From: Sipunculus nudus
Lineage: Eukaryota > Annelida > Sipuncula > Golfingiida > Sipunculidae
Assembly: GCA_026874595.1 (NCBI GenBank)
Contig: CM049316.1
Span: 69,675,676 to 69,739,675, forward strand
Length of the DNA: 64,000 nucleotides
Direction: 5' to 3'
The notes beneath the pieces are model-generated. The model made no database searches. It was not told where the DNA came from and worked only from the letters and a program-made list of their open reading frames with translations. The translations under genes and the position numbers were made by a program. Positions 48,360-60,002 of the stretch are shown one piece after another; position 1 is the stretch's first letter, and each line of letters starts with the position of its first letter.

Positions 48360-48413
48360 GCCCTGGCGGGCGCGGTTTGTCACAGGTCTAGAATTCAAGG
48401 CGCCCGCCAGGGC
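48360..48413. repeat. 14-bp GC-rich perfect inverted repeat
   Basis: GCCCTGGCGGGCGC (48,360-48,373) pairs with GCGCCCGCCAGGGC (48,400-48,413) over a 26-nt loop. On the minus strand it is preceded by TTTTAGCTC, resembling Helentron-like 5' ends seen elsewhere in the window. The rest of 48,030-49,100 shows no gene. Confidence 0.75.
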
Positions 48414-49111
48414 GAGCTAAAACCCATTTTACATACCCGTAATTGGGCAAGTTTTCGGGGTAAAATATCTATTGTCATCCATCATATTTGTACCTAAATG
48501 AAAGAGCAAAACGTCAAGAGTTGTTCTAACATGTAACCAAGATCCAAACTGGCGCGAACGCCGACTTGTTGGGAAAAAAATATAAAAAAATGATTGACTT
48601 TCACTCACGTGGCCTTGTTACGTGTGCCCTGGTAACATGTCGCCTGCGAGAGTAAAATCAGACACTTGCGCTAAATTCATCAGAAATTGGTAAATCACTA
48701 CATGTTGGCTATCAATTCCAGTGACAAAACCAAGTGCAATCTGTTTACAGATTTAACTTCCGTTAAATATTTCCAAGATCATATATTATCCCTTTTTTTA
48801 TTGGTTTAACTTGTGACCAATGATCGCCGTCCGACTGACAGACACCACGCATGTGATCTGAGAGAGCTTCTAATTGTATCATGTATTGGCACTGGAAAAC
48901 CATGTTTAACCAATATCATATAATAAGATGAGTATTTATTTTAAATATTAACATATTTTCATAACTAAAAATCGAAGATACTGTCATATATTATGTCGTA
49001 TATGTCGTGATCATTACTGTGCCTAAAGAATCTATGTACAATCGTAATCGGGCACAATCGGCCGTGCACAAGAACTGTCAATCATTCTAAGAGGCTTTTT
49101 GGATAGTCTCG

Positions 49112-49511
49112 CCAACAGACGTCAGGTATCGCTACCGCTCTGCACCAGTACCACCCTTCCGCCAGAGGTCGTTTCTTGAGAGCCCGAGTCTGCGCAGTGT
49201 GCACGAGTACGTCTGTTATTGACGCCTTTTTTCTTAGGAACGGAAGTGTTGTTTGGCATGCGCAAGGAATCCCCCTACTATCCCACCCTTGTAATAGAAA
49301 AGAAAAAATGGATTATTTTTGCCATACAAACAAACAGTATTGTTTACATTTCTTTATTGGGGTCTGCCGGGTCTGTGCAAGGGCGACATCCATTCTGGAT
49401 TCACCTTCAGATGCTAGGGGAGTTTCCTTGCGCATGCCCAACGAGTAGAAACGACCTCTGGCGGAAGGGTGGTACTGATGCAGATCGGTGGCGGCACCTG
49501 GCGTCTGTTGG
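49112..49511. mobile_element. 400-bp MITE with long TIRs
   Basis: Terminal inverted repeats of about 65 bp begin CCAACAGACG and include CCCTTCCGCCAGAGGTCGTT, which is perfect in both arms. A second, inner inverted repeat (49,250-49,285 against 49,408-49,443, core CATGCGCAAGGAA) lies inside. The flanks ATAGTCTCG and ATAGTTCTG could be a decayed 9-bp duplication, as in MULE-like elements. The ORFs at 49,176-49,515 lie wholly within it. Confidence 0.75.
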
Positions 49512-49657
49512 ATAGTTCTGCGTGAAATGTTTGTACCTTTTAAACATGAAAACTTACCAATAAATACCAGAACTTAACTCTTTTATATATTTCAACCATG
49601 TCATTTTCTCAAATCGGTTTCATTCGCAGCCTATATTCATAAAATATTTACGGCAGA

Positions 49658-49660
<3 letters not shown>

Positions 49661-49719
<59 letters not shown>
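49661..49719. repeat. (TA)n microsatellite
   Basis: A TA tract of about 58 bp. The next 1.35 kb (49,720-51,073) shows no gene or recognised repeat. Confidence 0.9.
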
Positions 49720-49722
<3 letters not shown>

Positions 49723-51073
49723 AAAATGTTTGAAGGCTTTGTCTCAAACTTGCCCCCTTCGAAGACCTAAATTACCAAAGTGTCGGCTTCTATTTTACCT
49801 ACCCGACCTTGTCATTTGCACGTTCGTTTGACAGTTCTATTTGCACAAGGCAATTTTCTTATCACACAGGGGATGTTTGCGGAAAGACAGCACACAACAT
49901 GTGGCCAATCAGGCTGGGACTCGGAGTGAAAATTACTTTAAATTGGCATCTATTATATTAATCATCAAAGGATAATGACATCATTTACAATGTTCGGGAA
50001 CCGAAAGACATGTATAATAGCAAGGTGTAGGTCATGGTCCGCGTCTCTTCAGCTGACGGGACTGGTGAATACAAAATAAACAAATGAACAAACACCAAAG
50101 ATATCATTACTTATTAGAAGTTTTTGGAACATGCCTGGTGTTTCCTTAGAATTATTGAAATGTTGCTGCATGTTGTTTTTTACTAACTGGAACTCTGCAT
50201 CTTCGTGAAATCACCACCTTGCAGCCTGGAGAGACCGCAGGCTTTCCTGCTGAAACTGAAGTTTTATCAGCAGTGACTTCTGACTATATGAGGGCTGAAA
50301 AGTGTAAATACAAAGTTTCATACGGAGGTTACCAGATTAAATATATGATTTTAAAATAGGTCTCGTGACCAGAGAACCAAGGAACTGTGCGTCTCAAAAT
50401 TATAAAATAAACTTCCTACTTTTCTTCAAGTTAAGTTGAATTGAATATAATTGTATATTATATTTCCATTTTATATTAATTTTAAATGACGCAGTTATGC
50501 TTCATTTAAATGTCATTAAAATAAAGAGCAAATTGAAGACCTGGATATGTAAGTGAAGATGTGTACGTGCAATTTTCCTCTAAGATATCAGAATGTACTG
50601 CTATGAAATCATAGTAACTAGGCATAATTTTGATAGGCATTGCTGGACTATCGTAGGCCTATATATTTGAATCACATAACATACATAAAAATGTACTGTG
50701 AAAAAAACATGTTTGTTTGGTGTTACTTCACAGTTAAGTATCGTTTTCCCACGTTAATAAACTTTGGTATTATGTGTATTATCCCCAATAGCGCATTTTA
50801 AAACCAACATTCCAACAATAAATATTATTGATTTTCCGTTATTTTATATTCTTGTTCATAACAATTTGTTTACATTAATGTGCATATATATTTTATATGT
50901 TATAAATTATTGCTCTACTATATAGTACTACGAGTATTCTCATATTGTTTCTGATTTCTGCATAGGCCTAGATATGGCATGACGTGAGAGAATGGTTCCA
51001 GGAAACTTTAACTACCACCACCACCCCTCCCCCCGCAATCATGATTCGACCTCTCATGATGCCTTTACATAAT

Positions 51074-51172
51074 AAAAACGCCAGTCCAAGTCACGTGAAC
51101 ATTGTCCATTTAAAAGATTTTTCAAAATAAACACGCCAGACCATATCACGTGAACCTTGCCGATGTAAAAGT
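51074..51172. repeat. ~55-bp tandem duplication
   Basis: Two imperfect copies carrying ACGCCAG.CCA...TCACGTGAAC.TTG and a TTAAAAG/GTAAAAG end, starting at about 51,077 and 51,132. Each holds a CACGTG E-box. Confidence 0.65.
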
Positions 51173-51245
51173 AGATCCGATTGGGTGAGAAAGATTTGCA
51201 GCGTCAGTGCATCACCGCTGGCTGAGGGATGACGCGGTAGATTAG

Positions 51246-51298
51246 GACCGTTCAGGAAAAAAACTAACTGCATGTTATAATGTTGCGTATGTTTCCAT
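51246..51298 (+). repeat. Repeat R, copy 1, left piece (split by ISL2EU)
   Basis: 53 bp matching the start of the intact R copy at 58,368, with the identical block TAACTGCATGTTATAATG. It ends in the AT (51,297-51,298) that is duplicated at the other end of the transposon. Confidence 0.8.
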
Positions 51299-51380
51299 AA
51301 GTCTATTTGCAGTCACGCGGAATCTCGTTCTCGTTGTCGATCTCGTCCCTCAGGTCAAAGGTCAGGTGGGTAAAAACAAC
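51299..51380 (+). repeat. ISL2EU left terminal inverted repeat
   Basis: The outer 21 bp and the inner block at 51,357-51,380 match the right end in reverse orientation (15/21 and 22/24). The stretch between differs by an indel of about 12 bp. Confidence 0.7.
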
Positions 51381-51450
51381 AACACCGGGTGCACGTCTTT
51401 CCCTGCTGTCAGTGTCGGGCAAATAAGTCGTTTTCACAGTTTAACTTGAC

Positions 51451-52178
51451 GTAAGTACACAATTTGTACGTATTTTAATGTTTTTACGGGATGATTAAAA
51501 TTAAAAAACATATTTTATGTTTAACTAAGTGGTCAAGGAGATGTTTATAAATAATATTATGACTTTTCGATGACCATTGCTTTGTTGTGACGGTTCGTGT
51601 GTTACTTGGCCAGGCGGATAGCCTGGCTGTAGTGGTACCAATACCACAACAGTCTTATTTTTACTCTCACATGCAACCAAAGTTTATTTGTATTTCGATC
51701 TGGTTTGTCTTTGACTTTAAAGCACCCATTGTGACAACACAGTAATGTCATTCAAATACGTTTGGAAAAAATCGATCAGTAGTGCCAGTGGGATAATTCA
51801 TTAACCAATCAACCAGAGTAAAGGGTGTTGGTCCAGTGTCACTGTCTAGACTTGTTCATAATAATTAAATATAACTTTGAAATGTATTTCATGTTATATA
51901 TATATGTGTGTGTGTGTGCTCAGACTTCACAAGCCTTTACCATTAGGGGGAGAGGAAATAAGCGTCTCTTTTATTCCACTCCCCCAGGGGAAATAAGGTC
52001 TGCAAAAAAAATTATGGTTGGTATGGGCAGGGGGTGTTGTTGTTTATGGTATAGATAATTTTTTTTTCTGTAGGAGTGGGGGCCCATAGATACTTACTTT
52101 TTATATGTATTATATATATATATACACACACACATAAACACCTACAATGACTACATTTTTGTTGTAATTTTTTTTCAG
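51451..52178 (+). other. Predicted 5'-UTR intron of the transposase gene
   Basis: A consensus donor GTAAGT at 51,451 and an acceptor after a long T run (TTTTTTTTCAG, AG at 52,177-52,178). Splicing would join a non-coding first exon next to the TIR to the coding exon. TA/CA microsatellites lie within it. Confidence 0.55.
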
Positions 52179-52195
52179 TGTCTCCACCACACATC

Positions 52196-53875
52196 ATGCC
52201 AAAAGTGACGTGTGCTGTAGTTGGGTGCAGCAACAGCACCTACAGGCTTAACAAGTGGAAAGAGGAAGAGTGTGCCCTCCATAACTCAAGGAAAGGGCGG
52301 GGTAAGTGTGTGTGCTCTCCCCCCTTTGTCTTGTGGCCCTTTCCAACTGGAAGTACCCAGAACAGTCAACATGATAGAGACATATGGATTAAGAATATAA
52401 ACAGATGTGAAGCAGTTGATAGAGAAGTTAAAGAGAAGAGAGGGGAGCAGTATTTTGTAATCAAACACAAAAAAGGAGACAACTGGATGCCAGCCTCATA
52501 CGACAGGGTTTGTTCCCACCATTTCAAAGATGGCCAACCAACACAGGATAACCCATATCCAACATTAAATATGGGATACACAGATATGCAAATGAAAGAA
52601 AACAAAAGAAAACCTCCACTCATTCGCTCACCAAATATACCTGTTAAAAAGAGAATGAAGGTCAAAATCAGCAGTGCTGCCGTATCATGTGATGGACAGC
52701 CAGAAACTAGAGAATGTGCTGTAACTCATGATGACATTCCTACCACACACTCTCTTCATGACCATGATTATTATTACAATGGACCACTTGATTGCAAAGA
52801 ATGCTATAGGAAACAGGAAACCATAAATAAACTGATAAGTTACATTACAGAGCTGGAAGACAGGCTAGATGAAGAAAAAAAAGCAAAACAGTTGGCCGAA
52901 CAAAGACTTTTGAACACTTCAAAAGCTTCAGAGGTTGTCCTTAACTGTCTAAAAAATGATTCACAAATCTCCTATTACACTGGTATACCATCAATAAACA
53001 TTTTTAATCTTCTTTTTAGTTATATATATCCTAGAGTATCAAAAATGTCATACTGGAGAGGGACAAAAAACACTGTTGTCAATAAAGTTAGGAAATTTGT
53101 GGGATCACCCCAAAAACCAGGGACAAAGCGTGCACTAACTATTAAACAAGAGTTTGTTCTTGTTCTTATGAAATTAAGATTAGGTCTACTGAATCAAAAC
53201 ATTGCAGATATGTTTGGTATTTCTGCAACAACTGTTTCAAGTATATTTACAACATGGGTGAAAGTTTTATCAAAAATTCTGAAATTCATTATTCATTGGC
53301 CTGATAAAATATCAGCCAGAGCAAACCTTCCAGCAGTTTTTCAAAAATTGTATCCACGTCATCGTGTAACAATTGATTGTACAGAATTTTTTGTAGACAC
53401 ACCAAGAGATTTACTGTTACAAGCTCAAATATTCAGTGACTACAAGCACCATTGTACAGCTAAAGCTTTAATTGGCATTACAGCCAGGGGTTCAATAAGC
53501 TTTGTTTCCAAATGTTGGGGTGGTCGCACATCTGATCGCCATATTACTTTGAACTCCTGCATCTTGGACTATGCAGATCCCACAGATCAGTGGATGGCAG
53601 ACAGGGGGTTTTTAGTCAAGGGAGAATTGTTAGAAAGGGGTGTGGAACTTATTGTACCACCTGGTGCAAAAGGTCATGAACAACAGATTCCATCAGATGT
53701 TAAAAAGACAAAGGATATCGCAAACCTTAGAATTCATGTGGAGCGTGCCATTCAGCGCATGAAGTGTTACAGATTTTTAAAAAATCAGATTCCTCTAACA
53801 TATTTACCTCTTTTGGATCATGTTTTGATTGTTGTTGCAGCTTTATGTAATCTTCAAGGTCCTTTGGTAAAATAA
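52196..53875 (+). CDS. THAP-domain DDE transposase of ISL2EU
   Basis: 559 residues from the ATG at 52,196; an upstream in-frame GTG at 52,178 overlaps the splice acceptor and is not the start. The order is: an N-terminal THAP-type zinc finger (Cys6, Cys11, Cys106, His109; unusually long spacing between the pairs, with a 'NPYPTLNMGY' tail), a basic linker, a coiled coil (about 205-245), a helix-turn-helix of the HTH_Tnp_4 type (about 312-355, 'NIADMFGISATTVSSIF'), and a DDE_Tnp_4 catalytic domain. The three acidic residues are present: Asp394 (VTIDCTEF), Asp469 (WMADRGF) and Glu516 (IHVERAI). In this family the THAP and HTH parts bind the transposon ends and the DDE domain cuts and joins DNA in the nucleus. 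The frame is fully open, so the enzyme looks intact. It converges on the YqaJ gene. Confidence 0.9.
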   Translation: MPKVTCAVVGCSNSTYRLNKWKEEECALHNSRKGRGKCVCSPPFVLWPFPTGSTQNSQHDRDIWIKNINRCEAVDREVKEKRGEQYFVIKHKKGDNWMPASYDRVCSHHFKDGQPTQDNPYPTLNMGYTDMQMKENKRKPPLIRSPNIPVKKRMKVKISSAAVSCDGQPETRECAVTHDDIPTTHSLHDHDYYYNGPLDCKECYRKQETINKLISYITELEDRLDEEKKAKQLAEQRLLNTSKASEVVLNCLKNDSQISYYTGIPSINIFNLLFSYIYPRVSKMSYWRGTKNTVVNKVRKFVGSPQKPGTKRALTIKQEFVLVLMKLRLGLLNQNIADMFGISATTVSSIFTTWVKVLSKILKFIIHWPDKISARANLPAVFQKLYPRHRVTIDCTEFFVDTPRDLLLQAQIFSDYKHHCTAKALIGITARGSISFVSKCWGGRTSDRHITLNSCILDYADPTDQWMADRGFLVKGELLERGVELIVPPGAKGHEQQIPSDVKKTKDIANLRIHVERAIQRMKCYRFLKNQIPLTYLPLLDHVLIVVAALCNLQGPLVK

Positions 53876-55178
53876 TGCTGGCAAACACCATATTAAAATA
53901 TACATAATCAGTTTATTACAAATGTCAAATAGCCTGTTGGTACCATATATTGATGTTGTGTGCATATAGCTACATGAATGCTGGCTGTATAAAATATTTT
54001 GTACCAGGCTTTCCAAGTTTTGTCACTGTCATTTCTGCCATGGTGTCTGTCCTATACTGGCTGAAATACACAGCACATACCTTTAAATATGATACATATA
54101 TATATAATACACAGTCTTTTCAAATCAAATGTCTGTATTTTAATATTCTGTGTAAGTATTATTACACTTAGAAGAAGGTTAGTCACAATGCAGCATGTGG
54201 GTTATTCATCATGATGATATTTGAGAACAAATTATTCATTCACTTGTTCAAAATTTTGTATATGTTATATTATCCATAACATTCCATTGTGGTAGAAGCT
54301 ATGATGGAGCCTATATGGGTACTAAGTATTTCAAGTGACAATACATAATCTATGGTTTAACATTATAACCTGTACTGTGGGTATTTTATGATTTAGTTAA
54401 CTGTCTATTAAATGAATTACAGATTGATGTTCTTATATAGAATATTTACAGTAGCAGTGAAATACACAGTATTCTCTTTAAGTCTGACCGCCATGAAAAA
54501 AATGCCCTTAAAGTTTTCATGGTCATGTATAGACAGTACAGGTCCAATCAGTACTGTATGATAAGTGCTTGCAAAACCACACTTGTGCCTCTGTTTATCA
54601 ATAGTTTAGTGATTAAAGGATAAACAGGTCACAGTGTAAAAGCTATTTATTACATGGACATAACTAACCATAAGACTTGCACAATCTGTGCAAGGAATGC
54701 AAGCACAAATATTTGCTTACTGTAATATATAACCAGTTCTCATATCTGTTCGGACACCTTATTTAAGCTAATAGACATACAGAAATAGCTAAGAATACTT
54801 ATCTATACTTCTTAATAGACTTAACACATTAAATATTCAGTACATATTTATTTGATGTGTCCTCATTCCTAATAAGTAAAGCTGTATGCACTGGTACTGG
54901 ACCAGTTTTAAAGCAGATATTATGTATGCACTTTTGTCAATATGCAGTAGGTTAATTTCTTGATATGAAGGGAAGAAGGTATGCAAACCTGTTTGCATAT
55001 TACCATGTTGTATCCAATTGTTGCATTTATTGATTTTTTTAAAAGGTTTCATTTTCTACTAATATTACATAATTTTATCATTAATAATACCATGTGTCTA
55101 CTCATTGAATGCTGAATAAATTTCATATTTCCATGTACTACAAGGCTTGTAGTACCGTTAGGAATAATATAAAAACAT
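53876..55178. other. Convergent 3' region between the two ISL2EU genes
   Basis: Contains 3' untranslated sequence for both genes. ATTAAA at 53,891 and 54,407 could serve the transposase. TTTATT at 55,026-55,031 (AATAAA on the minus strand) could serve the nuclease gene. The small ORFs show no domain. Confidence 0.5.
55026..55031 (-). terminator. Candidate poly(A) signal for the YqaJ gene
   Basis: AATAAA on the minus strand, about 150 bp after the stop codon. Confidence 0.45.
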
Positions 55179-57978
55179 TTACTGGCAACACTGGGGACAA
55201 ATATATTCTTCATCTTCCAGTTCTGGTGAATTTTCTGTTAAATTCAAACATGCCATATGGAACCACTTCTTACAAGAGTCACAATAAATGCTGTTATCAA
55301 ACCACTGTGTTATACTGTCAACATTTTTGCATCTTTGTTTGCAAAAACCACACAGGTAAATTGGTGTTACCCTCTGGTTTGTACCCTTCCGCTTCATTTT
55401 AGCTTTACCATGACTTGGTTTTGATTTTGACTTTAAAAGACCTTTAGAAGTGGCACCTTCTGCTTTGTGATCTAGCTTTCTGCTGTCAGTGACTTTTCTC
55501 ATTTTCAGGTTGCTTTTTGCTTTACCTAATATTATTTCTTGTGACAGGAAAACATTAAAAAAATTAACTAAATGGTCCTGGGTAGCATCCCAAAGTTCAG
55601 CATCAAAAGAGATTTCTTCAAGATGGTAACCAGAGTTGCTGAAAACAAAAAAATATGCACATTTGATTTCTGAAAGAGCCATTTGTCCCTGAACTTGTGT
55701 ATAGTATGGGTGATGTTTCTTTAAGCATTGTATGCCTTTATTTACAGTGAGACAGTCAACATTGTCATCAGTTGGTACATTTTTTGCGCATTTGAGTGGA
55801 CATTTTATTTCCAGAACATGGCTACCACAACAGTCACATGTTACAATTCTGTCAGGTGAGGCTCCCAAGAAACTATATTCTTTGGACACAAATAGTCCAC
55901 ATTTTTTAACCTTGACATTTTTGTGTCCAAGCTCCTCCATAACAGCTTTGAACTTTTGGGCAGCCCGCTCTTCCATGCGCCGTCCATATTTGAATGCTGC
56001 CAGCTCACTAGATGGTGGATTGTACTGCATAACATCTGCAAGTAAAGGGTCCATGTTGATATCATTGTCATCAGTGTAGGATTTCATGCGTGAACACACA
56101 CGATGAAATTTTGAAGAGGTAATGCGTCCATTACGTTGAGCATGCCATACATCACTGCCTTGCTCTCTTGTGGCAGATTCAATAAGTTCAGTTTGCTGTT
56201 TGATTTGATGAGTGTCACATGTTAATATTTCAAGCAATTCTTCATGTGTACTGCACTTATCAGCAATTTCAATAATATTTGGTGGAAGAACTTGGGGTTG
56301 AATGTTTTTCCTCTGATCATATTTCATGTATTCAGCATAGCGCTCAGGTCTGCGTTCTCCCAAAGTCACTGACTGTGGACTGATCAAACTTAACTTTTGA
56401 AGGAAATCATCCGCTGACATTCCACTGTCCTTCTTATCAATGCCAAACAACTGTTTTCTCACAGTATTTAACCCAGATCTAGCAGCCCCAATGCATCCTG
56501 CCTTTGGTTTGCAGATATTCATCTGTGAAATAGGGATTGGTTCTGTTTTGGGTCCTGGAGCAATGTTCCAGGTGCTGCGTTTGGATGTACATGCAACCTC
56601 CCCCTCACTTTCCCCCCTCACTTCACCCATCTGCCATGCAGCATCAACACGAAAGAGCAGGGCTGCAACATGGTTGCATGTTTGTCCCAGGCTAAAAATA
56701 AATTTTAACTAGTAAGTATGAGTACACTGCATTTACTCATTCATAGTCAAACTTAAAATCTTGGCTGATCTGTTTTGTTATCATGTACAAGCAGTTAAAA
56801 TATACAAAGATGTCCCTATCCATTTTCAATTTTAGAAAAATTGCAATTTGTTATCATAATATACCAATCTTTTTCATAACATTATAAAAAATTAAATCAG
56901 TACTTCATTATGCATCAGAAATTCTTTATTTTATTTTTAACTATGAATAAGTATTTTTATTTTATACAAGGTCTGTGGGTTAACTGTACTCCAAAGATGT
57001 TTAGCTCATAACTCATGGTCTGAGAATTTAATAAGCCTGTTTCAGCCACCCAGAACTCTCAATACTATTCACAGATTCCTGGTTGCATTGCAGTCAGGTA
57101 AGCTCTATTATTGTAGGAAGGTGAACATTTCACAGCCATAAGGAAAGTAAAAAAAAAATCAATAGAATATAATTTTTTATTGCAAGTCAACACAACAATA
57201 ACATTTCAAATGTAACAGGGGGGGGAGTGTAAGAAGGCACACATTTCAGGGACTTGAGGAAAATAAATAAAGTCAATATAATACAAATGTTTATTGCATT
57301 TCAACACAACAATAACATTCAAATGGAACAGAATACACAACTTTAACTCCTTATTTACCAAATTTACCCAGCAAAACAGGTACAGTAAGCTGAATGAATT
57401 TCTCCGCTTTCTTTCTGTACACAAACCCAGGCCTCATGGGGCAGATTGTTAAGTCTCATCGATGGAGTACACTTTGTTTTTAAGAAGCAAAAGAGAGATT
57501 CCTTCGTCACTGGATGATACTGCACCTCATAAAGGAATTTGGATTTGAAATAGCTGAAAGCTTTTTGTTCCTTGTAGTCACATAGTAATCTCTTATCGAG
57601 AGATACTTTGTTATATTTTGTCTCACTCTTTCCCAAAAAGTATGAGATATCCCACATCAAACAAGGTGGCCAGTGTTTTATACCAATGTCTTCATTTAAC
57701 CAGCCTTCAGAAAGACTGTCAAATGGGTCCGGTAGCATCCCATTCTCTGTTATGAGGAGCCGACGATACTCATCTTCGCGTATTTCATCACACTCCGCTG
57801 GTGACTGTACCACTGGCACCTTGGCCTCATGGGCAGCAAAGGCTCGAGCCACGAGCACATCTTTTCTTCCGATCACAGGAAGATTTCTTTTTCTTAAATA
57901 TTGTTTCAAAGAAGCTATATCATATCTTCGAAATGAGTCAATTTCCAGACCCGAGTCGTCTGTCTTCTCAACATCCAT
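55179..57978 (-). CDS. SAP-SWIM-YqaJ-PHD nuclease of ISL2EU (two coding exons)
   Basis: Coding exons 57,978-57,368 and 56,691-55,179; together 707 residues. The ATG at 57,978 sits 3 nt after a TTTTCTGAAAATCAG acceptor, so a further 5' non-coding exon is likely. Domains: a SAP-like helix pair (about 15-55), a SWIM zinc finger whose ligands straddle the intron (Cys199, Cys201 in exon 1; Cys209, His211 in exon 2), a YqaJ-type PD-(D/E)XK nuclease (about 379-555, with Glu444, Asp484, Glu498-x-Lys500 and Gln538), a Lys-rich linker, and a C-terminal PHD finger (about 651-705, Cys4-His-Cys3). YqaJ proteins are recombination exonucleases, and ISL2EU elements carry one next to the transposase; its exact role in transposition is not known to me. 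SAP and PHD suggest DNA and chromatin contact (inference). All catalytic positions are present. Confidence 0.88.
56692..57367 (-). other. Intron of the YqaJ nuclease gene (676 bp)
   Basis: On the minus strand the donor is GTAAAT at 57,367 and the acceptor is ATTTATTTTTAG ending at 56,692. Removing it joins two open frames and completes a C-x-C-x7-C-x-H SWIM motif. The two ~90-bp segments near 57,165-57,200 and 57,270-57,310 ('ttattgca...tcaacacaacaataacatt') form a local repeat. Confidence 0.85.
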
Positions 57979-58367
57979 GATCTGATTTTCAGAAAAAAGA
58001 AGAGGTGTCACTTTGTATGGACCATGGTATTATAATGCATGACACAAGTCCTTTCGTGTGATATTATGCATGTTGTGTTCTTGGCTGCCTGTCCTTGGTG
58101 AAAGCCACATTAAAAAACTATTATTTATTTTTTTTTTTAATTTTAAACTGAGATTTTATGGAAAATGAAGAGGTATCACTCTGTAGTCTGTACATGTAAG
58201 AATGTTATATGTACAGGTATACTTGTAAAACAGATAACCAGGTCCTCCTTGGCCTATTTATTTTTTTCTGATTTATCTTGGTATGGGTTAAATTAGCAAG
58301 TGAAAAAAATATATAATAATCCCTTCAATGATTTATAATTTCATTATTTTACACACACCCACACACA

Positions 58368-59064
58368 GAGCCTGCAGTGAGAAGTCTAACTGCATGTTAT
58401 AATGAGGTGTATGTATCCATTCGATGGATACCTGCTGCATATGAAGCTTCAAGTAAACTGGAGAAAGTAAATCCTGTACAGGGCTAAAATTCCTGTAAAA
58501 TCCAATATTGTGTTTCTAACAGGGAAGTTTACGCCTTCAGGGGCAAAAAATTTTAATGTATTCGCCTGAACAATAAATTTTGTTGTAACTCCTGCTTTAC
58601 TGCCTAAACAGTACTCACTTTAAAAGTTTACCTTTCCTGGACCTGACAGTTGTTCCTTAAGTTGGGACAATTGCCAGGTGGCGTGTGTGATGCATCATTC
58701 TCTGTACAGAAATTTATCATGAATGCTAAGGATAACCACAACATATCTTGACTCTGTGCTGGAGGCTGAAAACGGGTATGACATTTTATGTTGGGGAAAT
58801 CCCCTCCAGACATGCTTGTTTTTACCGCTTAAGATCTAAACCTACCTGATTCAACTGTTTAATGGACATGAAAATTATAAAGTGGTATGTTGTGTTACCA
58901 TATGATACAAATATTTTTGTATTCTTTTGTATTCTTCAGTTTTAGCTGGGAGATTATTGTTTAATTGTCCAGTGGCATGTCTCAAGATTTCATACACCTC
59001 GTACTAGGGCTCTCTCAGCGGAGGGCACCAGAGCGCAAGGAGAGAGCACAAAAGCTATGGGCTA
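58368..59064 (+). repeat. Repeat R, copy 2, uninterrupted (inside ISL2EU)
   Basis: About 700 bp matching 51,246-51,298 joined to 60,073-60,734. It lies upstream of the YqaJ gene. At 58,419-58,422 it reads straight through the point where copy 1 carries the transposon. It ends with CTCTCAGCGGAG...GCGCAAGGAGAGAGC. No ORF supports a gene. Confidence 0.85.
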
Positions 59065-60002
59065 TGAGAAGTCGGTAAAAAATGAACAACTGTTATGCTT
59101 CACTATGAGTCTTTTACCCTTACAAGCTATAGTGTGATTATATAGAGCAAAACACAGTAAATGGTTTAATGGAGTTTAGCTGAATCAAGTTGACAGTGTG
59201 CAGTCTTGGATGCCAGATCGACAATTTTTTTGCTTGTGTGAATTGCCACATTATGATCGATATAGTTTCCCTGATAGGCCTATAAGACACATATGGTATA
59301 TTTTCTTCTTTAATGTTGTCTTGTAAAAAACAGGTGGGCCAGTGCGCTAAACAATGTAATTATGTTATCCACATAACGTTTTAAATCTATCATAAACCTG
59401 TATTGCTTGTTTATATCCCAGGGAAGCAATCTTTGGTTCACCTAGAGCCCATCCCTAAAACTAGAGGGACATTTGCCATCACTGGAGTGATTCACCAAAA
59501 GTGAATCAGCAGACTCCTTGCCGGCTTCACTGGTTTTCCAATACTTCACCTGCAACCTGCCTCATACTTCCGCAAAGTCTTTCTTATCTCACAACTTATG
59601 ACACAAGTCTCAAAAATATGAAGTTGAATATGAATATGAATTCACTATTTGTCTCGACCAGGACTGATAGACAAATGAAGTAATTGCAACTTGCAAGTGT
59701 CGTCCCTAAGAAAGGTGCGCGAGTTATTCTTCAGTCATTTTTAAAAACACACGAGCAACAAATCTTCAGCATCCATGATTTACAGATTTCAAAGTTATGC
59801 CTTAACTCCAGCATGTTTTATTGTTTACATGGGCGATAATTGGGGTTTGCTAGCTACAGATGCATAAATTTACCCTTCTGTCACTTGATGGGACGGTTCG
59901 AACTTTCTTCTTTCCACCTTGTATGATCGCTTAATTAACGACACCAGAATAATCATGTTATCCGAAGTTATGCGGAGCACAAGCCAAAGGGAGCCGACAT
60001 AA
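59065..60002. other. ISL2EU right-side non-coding region
   Basis: Sequence between the inner R copy and the right TIR. It probably holds the promoter and 5'-UTR of the YqaJ gene. No specific promoter element can be named. Confidence 0.4.

Noticed and set aside
49176..49515. Overlapping ORFs of 90 and 98 codons
   Set aside because: They lie wholly between and within the inverted repeats of a 400-bp MITE.
52178..52195. Upstream GTG start for the transposase
   Set aside because: It overlaps the predicted splice acceptor, and a eukaryotic start at the ATG 52,196 gives a normal THAP N-terminus.
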